Positions 18,103-29,300 of a stretch of 64,000 bases of DNA are shown piece by piece (position 1 is the first letter of the stretch; every line of letters starts with the position of its first letter). Below the pieces are notes generated by a model. It saw only the letters and a program-made list of their open reading frames with translations. It made no database searches and was not told the DNA's origin. The position numbers and the translations under genes were made by a program. The stretch lies in the NCBI RefSeq assembly GCF_024679245.1, contig NC_090188.1:39797992-39861991 (forward strand), in the 5' to 3' direction. This DNA comes from Pseudorasbora parva (taxonomy: Eukaryota > Chordata > Actinopteri > Cypriniformes > Gobionidae).

Positions 18103-18626
18103 AGATTTATACTCAAAAGTTTACACACCCCTTGTAGAATCTGCATAAATGATAATGATTTTAATAAGATAATACAAAATGAAATGTTATTTTTTATTTA
18201 GTGCTGTCCTGAGACAAAAATAAGATTTTTAGATGTTGTCAGCAACACACAAAAGCTGAATTTGAGGTAAAACGTATTATTAAACGTATTATTTAACTTA
18301 TTGAGTTTGAAGATTAAGGTAAATTGTGCTTAATTTTGTTCTTCCGGGAAACATGCATCTTCTATTGTTTCCGAAGGGCAGTACTAAATGAAAATGTTTT
18401 ATCTTTAAACAAAATAAGAAAAATTTGGACAAAGTTTTCAATGGTTCATGAACTCTGCATGGGTCAGTGTAATAAATTCAGCTATATATTTTTATGCAAA
18501 TTATATCTTATTCAGGACAGCACTGAATAAAAAATTAAATGCATTTTCTATGATCTCTCTTATTGTTAAAATTATTCAGATTTTCACATATTCTGCAAGG
18601 GGTGTATTTGAGCACGACTGTATATG
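18103..18626 (+). mobile_element. Tc1-like miniature inverted-repeat element
   Basis: Left end actcaaaagtttacacaccc is mirrored by ggggtgtatttgagca at the right. Inner blocks also mirror (cttgtagaatctgc against attctgcaag; agtgctgtcctgagac against caggacagcactga). TA lies at both edges. The internal open frame (18324-18530) is not a transposase. Confidence 0.6.
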
Positions 18627-20326
18627 AGATTATTAAAATACAACTTATTAAAATGCACAAAAGGACAGTCCAGAATGTGTAACTCCCGTTGTGGATGCGC
18701 AGAGGCACAGAGGATTCACACATTCTAGTGTGTGTGTGTGTGTGTGTGTGACAGATCGGCGCCGCACATCGTGCACTTTACTGTACTTTCATTATCAAAG
18801 AGATCCCAGGCATCATTGTGTGCTTTCAAAGCTATAGTTTGTCCTCCGGTCTGTAGTCTCTGGGCCAATCAGACCTCAGGTGCCGCCCAAAATGGCACAT
18901 TAACCACTCAGAAAAAAAATAGAACAGAAAATGATCACGTGATTATCGTTTTCATGATCGATATACTCATGCACATCCCTAGAAGACATTGCTTTTAATT
19001 ATTTGAGTGATATTCAGTGCTAATTTCTTTAGGAATACACACATTTGAAGGTTTTTTAAGGTCCTGCCTATTTAAGGATTGTTCTTTAGTAAAACAACAT
19101 GAAAATAAATATTGAATGTTTATTTTTTGTTCAATTGGTGCATATGAAAACGATTAAACATAATTTTACAACATAACTGTGTTCATTTAGTTTAAACTGA
19201 TTTTTACTGCATTTTAGTGTGAACAACACATTTTAATGCATGAATGACTGCAATGGTTTTTTGGTTAAAACGTCAAAGTAAATGCATTACTACATAAATG
19301 CTTAATATAAATATATATTTTTAGTAGTTATATCGCCCAGCCCTAAGTGTATGATGTTGAATGCCGTTATATCGGCGCTGTCAGCAAATTAATAATAATA
19401 ACCTTATTCCAAAAGAATATGTTTCTATAATTCCATCTCTTGCATTTGGTATTGAGTTAGAATATGATGTTAATGCATATCAAGAACAATGATTTTCATT
19501 TGAAATAATATCTTTAAAAAACTGACTCGTTCAACCATTTACTAATGCTATTTACATTTCTTACAAGTACGTAGAGTTTAGAAATATTTTGGCACTGTGT
19601 TAAACGTCATGGATTTAAGTCAGTCATTACTTTACTACATTTTTCATACAAAAATACCTATAAGAACATACGGCTTGAACTTCATGACACTGCTCATATA
19701 AGAAACAAATCAACATTACTTTTAAGGGAATATTGCAAATGACTCATCTCCATCAATACTAACATATTGCACAAACGATGAACAGTCCAAATGCACAAAT
19801 GGCGTGTTAAAAAATCTGATTTTGTAATTAATCTCATTAGAGAAAATTTGAATAATATTACCCTGCTGTGTACCACATCAAATAATGCACATCTGTGAGA
19901 AAATAGATTCGCTTTTCATTAAAATTTTGAGCCACAATTAGTGTTCAAATGTGAGGGCGGGCAGTTTTAATACTTGTACAAAAATAGCTAAACAGACCTT
20001 TGATTTACTCTCACTCATCGAGGGTTGTTTTTGACTTTTAGGACACAGTCAAGTCACTTCTGCACCAGTAGAGCATATTATGGGTCTTATTTTTACTGCA
20101 GCCGTGATTGATGCTGCTATTGGTGCAGAAATTCACTATCTAATTTTAAAACTAGTGTTTGAAGCGGTTGCAGCCAGCAGCAGAGGGCTCCGGTGCGCAA
20201 ACATTCACTCTCATCCACAGGAGTCTGTGACGTATGAAACACAGAATATGATGGATCTGCTGTGGGTTTCTGTAATCAGCGCAGATGAAGCCCGTGTCAC
20301 CTGCGGCGCATTGGGTCCCAGCAGCT
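18627..20326 (-). other. presumed rab23 3' UTR and spacer
   Basis: The sequence directly below the rab23 stop is largely free of recognised mobile elements. AATAAA on the minus strand occurs near 19118, which would give a 3' UTR of about 1.2 kb. A (TG)n tract lies at about 18729-18750. The exact 3' end cannot be fixed by eye. Confidence 0.35.
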
Positions 20327-23300
20327 CTACAGCAGTCTGCAGCTACCGAAGGGGTTTTTCGCTTTCTTCGTCCTCTGCTTGTTTGGTCGCAGGTTGATGA
20401 TCTCACGGCCGTTCAGATCGCTGGCGTTCTGGTTCGGGTGAGAGCCACTGGTAGTGTTAAACACGCCTGGAAGAAAAAGAAAAAAGAAAGAGATTATTTA
20501 AAAAAAAAATCTGAGGCTTAATAAACACTGGCAGTGTTGTTTAAATATGAAAAATAAATTAAATCCAATATTAATGAAAGTGGCGTCAGAAATTGGATGG
20601 TTTGAACGCTGGAAAGTGCTACGGGGAAATTGGCAAGCAGCTTGTTGAAAAAAGGTCAACTGTTGGAGCAATCATTTGAAAATGGAAGAAGCTAAACATG
20701 ACTGTCAGTCTCCCTCGGACTGGGGCTCCATACAAGATCTCACCTTGTGGGGTCTCAATGATCCTAAGAAAGGTAAGAAACCAGCCCAGAACTACACTGG
20801 AGGAGCTGGTCAATGACCTGAAAAGAGCTGAGACCATCGTTTCCAAGGTTACTGTTGGTAATACACTAAGACGTCATGGTTTGAAATCATGCTTGGCACG
20901 GAAGGTTCCCCTGCTTAAACCAGCACAATCCAGGCCCGTCTAAAGTTTGCCAGTGACCATTTGGATGATCCAGAGGAGTCATGGGAGAAAGTCATGTGGT
21001 CAGATTAGACCAAAATAGAACTTTTTGGTCATAATTCCACTAAACGTGTTTGGAGGAAGAAGAATGATGAGTACCTTCCCAAGAACACGGGGCCATGCAT
21101 TGCGAAATTTTGGGGAACAACCTCCTTCCCTCAGTTAGAGCATTGAAGATGGGTCGAGGCTGGGTCTTCTAACATGACAATGACCCGAAGCACACAGCCA
21201 GGATAACCAAGGAGTGGCTCTGTAAGAAGTATATCAAGGTTCTGGCGTGGCCTAGCCAGTCTCCAGACCTAAACCCAACAGAGAATCTTTGGAGGGAGCT
21301 CAAACTCTGTGTTTCTCAGTGACAGGCCAGAAACCTGACTGATCTAGAGAAGATCTGTGTGGAGGAGTGGGCCAAAATCCCTCCTGCAGTGTGTGCAGAC
21401 CTGGTGAAAAACTACAGGAAACGTTTGACCTCTGTAATTGCAAACAAAGGCTACTGTACCAAATATTAACATTGATTTTCTCAGGTGTTCAAATACTTAT
21501 TTGCAGATGTCTCATACAAATAAATAGTTAAAACATCATATATTGTCATTTCTGGATTTTTTGTTTTTAGATTATGTCTCTCACAGTGCACATGCACCTA
21601 CGATGACAATTTCAGACCCCTCCATGATTTCCAAGTGGGAGAACTTGCAAAATACCAGGGTGTTCAAATACTTATTTTCCTCCCTGTATATATATTTAGT
21701 AAACTGTAATGTATTCCTGTGATCAAAGCTGAATTTTTCATTATTACTCCAGTCTTCAGTGCTACATGATCCTTCAGAAATCATTCTGATATAAGGATTT
21801 AACCCCTTAAGTGTCACCCCCCTTTTTCAAAATATACATGAAAATTCACTATCCAAACTTAAATGGTTGCAATTCAAGAATGCTTTGGAATATAGACATA
21901 AGTTTGGTCTCATTTTAAAGAAGACAGTCAGCAGAGTATTGCTCAAGTGAAATCACTTCAAAAAATTTAAGTTTAAAAAAGTTATGGAAGTTTAAATGTA
22001 CTGTAAATCAAATATACTGTACTAGATATTTAATATTTAATATAAAATATATATGTTACAAAATAATGTGGACTCTAAAATTACTATCAAATCAAAGCCA
22101 TATGTCTAATCAATTTGTGTTCCAAATTTGAAGTTGATATCACAAAAATTGAAGTTCCCATGAGATTTTGTTTAGGCGTTGTACCACAAATAGCCACCGG
22201 GTGTCATTGAAATTCCATTGATTTTTTTAAATGCAATTTCCTGTGTCAAATGTATATATTTTTGTGTAAATATCACAAAACAGTTTGCAGAAATAGAACC
22301 GTGAGACTAAGACCTTTCCGACGATATGCGTTTTGTCAAGATTAGAAAAGGTTTTTATTATAAATTAAATAAATATGTTAAATAAATATGAAACATGACA
22401 ACGCCACTTGGGGAGGAGCCCGCTAGAATAATTTAGAGCACCGTTTCCATGGTAACGCAAGGTCCGATTTCAAATCGGTTTGCACAGGATGAATCTTGAG
22501 TTCGTAAGCTTTCGATTGATATATAGTTTGTCAACATTAGATAAGGATAAATATAGGATATATTGTTTTAAACATGCAGTGGCAAATGGGCCCACCGGTG
22601 GGCCAGTGACACTTAAGGGGTTTGCTTAAGAAATATTTATGATTATTATTAGAGTTAAAAACATTTGATCTGCTTCATGTCTTTGTGAAAACCATAATAG
22701 CTTGTTTCAAGACTGTTGGATTTATAGAAAGTTCAAAAGAACATTATTTAAAGTATTTGAAATAGAAATCTTGTGTCATTACAAATATCTTTAATGTGAT
22801 GTGAGTGCTCCTTCCTGAATAAAAGCATTATATGGCTGTCAATAGTTTGGTAATCTGATATTTTTGGGGTAATAAGCAAAGATCTAAGCCTTTAAAAATT
22901 ACTTAAAATAAATATATAATAACAATGAGGCAATAATATGTGGGTCAAAATCAAATAAAGTAGCAAATGCAAAAAAATATGGTTTTAAAAAACAACAAGA
23001 AATCATCTTATGCATGTTTTATATCAAATGTCTGCAGAGGGCGCCAAATATCAAATCCTTGTTTACTATTGGCCAAATTACATATAACTCAAATGTTTAC
23101 TTAATCTTCATATTTGGACAAATCTTTATGACAGAAATGCTTCAGCCACTATAATTTCCTGAACAGGAATATGTGGACATGAAAACATGAAAACTAAAGC
23201 AAAGGGTTTAAACTTTTATCGTGATGAACAGTTGGCAAATTTAGAAACATACTGATGAATTCTCACGCTGTAAGGTAATTATTTACCTTACAAATCTGAT

Positions 23301-26300
23301 GTGGCGCACATTGCACTCCCAGATGAACATTATGATCAACACAAACTCTCAGCATATGCAGAAATGGAGTTTGAGATGCTCCACACATGTACATAATAAC
23401 AGTTCATGTGCAGATTATAAAGTAAGGTCACAGAAGTTCAGTCTTACCTATTTTATTGCTGGATGTGTGAACAACCTCGCTCTCCTCTGCTGACTGTTGC
23501 TTGAGTCGCTGCAGATATTTGTCAGCTAGATACTTAAAAACTACAACAAATAAAATGTGTTAATTTATCTTGTTGGTAAAGCAGTTTTGTGAACTGAAAA
23601 GCATCATCACTCACCTTCATTGACGTTTAGATCTTCCTTCACTGATGTGCGATAGAACCTCAACTTCAGCCTCTTAGCAAGACCTTCGGCCTCTTCACTG
23701 AAGCAACACAAAGGTTTTTCACATCAGTCTCTTGAACGTATCGAAGGGGTCTTATAATGCCCCTTTTTACAAGATGTAAAACAAGTCTCTGATGTCCCCA
23801 GTTTTAGCTCAAAATACCCTACAGATCATTTATTATACTAGCATGTTACAAATACCTGCATGTAACTACATCTGTAATTCATTTCTGTAGTTACATTTAT
23901 AATTTATCTGTTAACATTTCCCTTACCCAGACCACCACACCTGTCCCTTACTTTACCCGTATCCCACCTCAATATCAGCAAAAGTGTTTTGCAATACAAT
24001 AAGAAACTTGTAAGATGCACAGAGCCAGAGAATATCTGCTGCATGAGAGAATAGTTTAGTTTAGTTTAATTACTGTTATAACGTATGTTGTTATGTTGCT
24101 TTATGACATGCCATTGCATTTGTGTTCGTACTGTATTGCAATAAATGTGAAAAGACGAATGACAGCTTGAGCGACTCCCAAACGTGCTCGACTACAACCT
24201 CTCTTTCTCTTCTCAACATGACCTTTGATGCATGTTCCCGGAGCAGGGTTTATGTTAATTTTAGGGCCAGTGATGTCACTAACCCATGTAGAAGCTCATT
24301 GGTTTACCTACCAGCCGTTTGTTGTAGTCCTTAAAAAGTGATTTCTGTAATAGGAAATATCTCCCTTTGCTTTGAACTTTGAGCGTCATAACTTTGCAGA
24401 TGTTTTTATACTCAAACAGCAACATTACACACTAACTAAAGTTAAAAGAGTGAAATCATTATCAACCACCCCTTTAAAGTGCATTAGTGAACTCTTTATT
24501 CTTACTTCTTGATAACCGTGTCGTCCAGCAGGTCGATTTTGTTCTGCACCAGGACGGTGGGAATGTCACCCACCTCCATCTCCACCTTCTCCCTCCAGCT
24601 GCTGATGGCCTCAAATGAGTCTCTGTCGGTGGTGGAGAACACCAGCACACAGGCCTGGGCACCTGCAAAACCGATTACACGTCACACAAAACACACTTCA
24701 ACACAACACACAAGAGAATCAGCCCAGCATTCACAGTCTCACCTCTGTAATAGGCCTTGGTGATGGCATCAAACTCCTCCTGTCCTGCCGTGTCCCACAG
24801 CATCAATCTGACGTCCTCGTCGTTAACTCTGGAACACATGCAAACAATCTCAAAATGCATATAGGCATTGGTCTAATAGCTACACCCTTAAAAATAAAGG
24901 TTTTCCACTTAAAAGAACCTTTGTGAAATGGGAAGATTATATGGAAGTTGAAGGTTCTTCATGGAATGGATGTCAATTAATAGACTGTCTTTAAAACACA
25001 ACAGTAACATCAAAATAATTGGGTGGAGTACAACATTTGTTGACAGATCAAGCAGACTTACAACTGCGATTCAGATCAGTGGCCTGAATTATTAAAGAGG
25101 GGGTGAAATGCTGTTTCATGCATAATGAGCTTTTTACACTGTTATAGACTTGGATTCCCATCCTAAACATAGACAAAGTTTCAAAAACTAATGTTGGACG
25201 TTTGATGGAGTATTTTTGTGTCAAAAATACTCCTTCCGGTTTCTCACAAGTTTCGGAGAGTTTTTTTCGAGTATGGGTCGGCTTGTTGTTAATAGAACGG
25301 AAGGTCCTTGTATGGGCCGTACGGGCTCTTCTCCCGGTAGGGTGCGCCCATAAACACTCTCTCAGCTGCAGATCCAGTCGTCATTATAGTCCGCGCCGTG
25401 CTTCTCTTTATTCCTATGGATGACATTAAGCGACTTCAACGCTTCAGCACAGCATTCCGGGAAGGCAGCACTGCATTTGAACCGATTTGAACGCAGAAAT
25501 GACGGGAAGCTTCACAACATCGCTTCAGTCGCGTCGCAAAGGGGATTTACACGCCACTGCTGTCAGGACTTCACCAAATCATACCAAAGAAGTGTGTTTT
25601 TGACGGAGCGGTCCCAGCGATAAAGGTTCGGTCCTGCTTTGGAAGCAGCCGGTGAGTAAAACTGCTTCAAATGTCTGTGCTGTTGGCTATCGTCACGTGA
25701 GTAAACATCAGTAAACGACACGATCGCGTGCTTCGTCATTCAAATGCGCTAACGGTTACTCCATTGTTGTTATATATATAACGTTACACTAGTCTGACGT
25801 GCAAAACCATTTTGCTTGCTACTGCTAATGTTTAGTCGCATACAATAGTCCATAAACCGAATCATGTCCTCATAAACTGCGAGTAAACACAAACAAATGT
25901 TGACAGGCCACTAAATACAGTCCATACCACAGAGACGGAAGTCCTGCTGCTGCTGTTTCTCCTGTTCAATTTATTTCAGCCTCCGGATGATTCTGGATCA
26001 TATATCTATTAGCTGAGCTCGATAGCCCGCTCGTCATTCTTTAGCTCCGCCCACACGATACACCTCCAGGCGTCCGTTTTTTTCCGGAAAGACTCAGTAC
26101 AATGTATGCACTTTTTGAGCGTCACCCCATTCACTGCCATTATAAGACTTGGAAGAGCAATGATATTTTTAAATATAACTGTGTTTGGCTGAAAAAATGA
26201 AGTCAAATACACCTAGGATGGCTTGAGGGCGAGTAAATCATGGGATAATTGTAATTTTTGGGTAAACAAACCCTTTAAAGCAGCACTTGGCAACTTTTGC

Positions 26301-29300
26301 TCTCGGGGTCCCCCTACAGTTGGGAAAAAATAATGTCTTCCAACTACTGTCGTAAGCCCTGTCCTCCTCCATCAGGGGATGCCATCGCGCGTGCATTTGT
26401 TGACATCCCTGATAGCCCTGAACTAGTGATGCGCGGTCGTCTCATAACCTGCGGACCCCGTATGTCTTTTTAATGGTCGCGGGTGCGGGGCAGGTTGTAA
26501 AAATATATACAGTGGTGCGGGGCGGGCCAAATAACTCCATAAAAGCGGCCCGCGGGTTGGTGCAGCACTAACAGTTCCCCTGAACACTGCAGGAGGAGTT
26601 CACATGCAGGTGTTCTTCTGGCGGCGCGTGTGAAATGTCTTCATCCCAGGTACAGTCAGTGGCACATGCTTCAGCATGTCATATGAATATAATTTCATGG
26701 GTTTTATTTTTTTCAAACGCCAAATAATCACGATGCTCACGTTTACAAGCCAGCCTCATTATAGTAGTCTATTGGTTAGCGTTTTACAGAATCTATATGA
26801 TACTTCAGTTCAATGTTTGAGTGGTCGGTAATCACCATAACAAGCAGGACAGCATCGGTCGGGCACGCCTCCTTCAGCTCACGCCAACGAGCAAACGCTG
26901 GTCACATGTTGATCCTCGTCCTGCTTTTAATCCCATCACTTTCTCTTATTGCTTTCCTCCAACAAAACCTTTTCTTTCTTATTTGTCTGTGCTGCTTCGG
27001 ACTATTATCCAACAAAAAAAGTTGAGCTCGCACGTCCGAATGTAAGGAAGTGTGGGTGTTGGTGGAAGTGACGTATATGCCGTAAAGCAGTCGAATTTTG
27101 TAGTTCTTTTTGTTCACGGGTTATTACCCGAAACCCGAAGTTTAAAAGTACGATTAAAAACGATACAGACCCCATCAAGCTATGGCAGACGTGTCATTCA
27201 ACCTATTGTAAGTCGATGTATCATCACAAGAGTCTTGAAAATATATTATGAAGGTTGAAAAGTTACCTAGTGCTGCTTTAAGTTAGTGTATGTTTATGCA
27301 ACTGCTTTCGCTCTCAGTTTGACTAAGCTTTGAAACCGATGAAGCCACTGACAGCTCATTTGTTCCTCGTTTCGTTTGTGTGTAGAAAGAGTAAACCGCA
27401 CAGATTTTCTTTGGCATTCCCTGTCAATGACACATCACATGTTAAAATAGCTGGAAATAGACTGTGATCCAGGAACTACACGTTTGTGTCATCTACTGCA
27501 AAAAAGCAAGAGGATCTTCTTTTCCAGAGAGGTTGCCTGAGCGTTGCAGCGTTTTATTTGTCATTTCCCATATTTAAATGCAAACAGGAAATGTGCTTGT
27601 TCATAAGTGTTAAATCATCTCTTTCGGGTCAAGCAAGAGCCATAATTGCTGGCATTTATTTCTGCTTATGTGACCAACTCAGCCTATGTTTGAGTCGTAT
27701 GTACAGTACGCCTAAGTGGAATACTGAACATACTGTGTAGTATATATTGTACACCACATACTCATTTCTAAAAATAATCATATGAAAAAAACACTGATGA
27801 TCTCTTCATCACGGCTCCTGTTAGTGGGTGGGATATATTAGGCAGCAAGTGAACATTTTGTCCTCAAAGTTGAAAAAAAGCAGGAAAAATGGGCAAGCGT
27901 AAGAATTTGAGTGAGTTTGACAAGGGCCAAATTGTGATGACTAGACGACTGGGTCAGATCATCTCCAAAACTGCAGCTCTTGTGGGCTGTTCCCCTAGCC
28001 TGACGTCGTCATACTCAGTTGTAGTCAGAATATGAATCTGATACTCCATTGGGCTGTGATTATGGGGTGTGTTTCAACCGAACCAGGAAAGACCTCAATT
28101 GGATAGACCTACAACCAATCAGAGCAACAGAGCGACGCATAACTTCAGTTGTCAAATCTCAACAGAGCTCAACTGCACTGTGTTGCCAAGTCTGTGGTTA
28201 TCCCGCGGGTTGAAGCGACCTCAATTATGTGATATATAGACCCACGAATGTGAATTTTAGCAGGCAACCTTTCCAAAATAACACATATTTTACCCCCCAA
28301 ACAGCATTTTATTCTTAACACCCCGAATTGATCCGAACAGTTTCTGTTCGGGCAAAATTACTACTCTATGGATCAAGTCCAGACCGAACTGAGTTCGGCT
28401 GGCAGTGGTCAGTATTAGTGATCGACCGATATTGATTTTTTATAACCGATGCCGATTATTTGCATGTTTATGTGCCGATAACCGATATATAGAACCGATA
28501 TTTACTTACGAACACTGTAATTTTTGCAGTTTCACTCACTTACATACAGAACAAAAGACATTTACATCAATAAAAGTCAGAATTTGTTTTTTTTTAAATA
28601 CAGTGCAAAGTCTTTTTAACATTAATGCTGTTTTACCTTTGTATTTATAAATCACTAGTCAGTATCTATCAAAAGTGCTCCAAGGAAGGAACAGTGGAGA
28701 ACCGGTCACAGGGTCATGGGCGGCCAAGGCTCATTGATGCACGTGGGGAGCGAAGGCTGGCCCGTGTGGTCCGATCAAACAGACGAGCTACTGGAGCTCA
28801 AACTGCTCCAGAAGTTAATGCTGGTTCTGATAGAAAGGTGTCAGAATTCACAGAGCATCGCAGTTTTTTGCTTATGGAGCAGCATAGCCACAGACTAGTC
28901 AGGGTGCCCATGCTGACCCCTGACCCCGCCGAAAGCACCAACAGTGGCATGTGAGCATCAGAACTGGACGACGAAGCGATGGAAGAAGGTGGCCTGGTCT
29001 GATGAATCACATTTTCTTTTACATCACGTGGATGGCCGGGTGCGTAGCTTACCTGGGGAACACATGGCCCCAGGATGCACTATGGGAAGATGGCGAGCCA
29101 GTGGAGGCAGTGTGATACTTTGGGCAATGTTCTTCTGGGAAACCTTGGGTCCTCCATCCATGTGGATCTTACTTAGACACGTACCACCTTAACTTTTCAA
29201 CCAGCTCAACAAAAAGAGTTAATGAAAAGCATTGCTTAGTGAGTTTTAGATTGCATTGGTTGCAGAGCTATGGCTGCAAGAAATCTGGGGAAAAGCCTAT

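Larger units (their letters stand above)
27785..29189 (+). mobile_element. Tc1-like transposon (family A), truncated at both ends and split by two insertions
   Basis: This is the same family as 9990-11127 but on the plus strand. Segment 1 (27785-28000) carries the start ([16 protein letters not shown], then [10 protein letters not shown]). It is broken by an insertion at about 28001-28400, then by a 242-bp element at 28416-28657. The transposase resumes at 28658 ([32 protein letters not shown]) and 28944 ([17 protein letters not shown], with the catalytic WSD kept). It ends near 29189. It lies in the largest rab23 intron. Confidence 0.82.

Noticed and set aside
24475..24763. Plus-strand open frames across rab23 exons 24506-24662 and 24743-24828
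   Set aside because: They are antisense shadows of verified rab23 coding exons.
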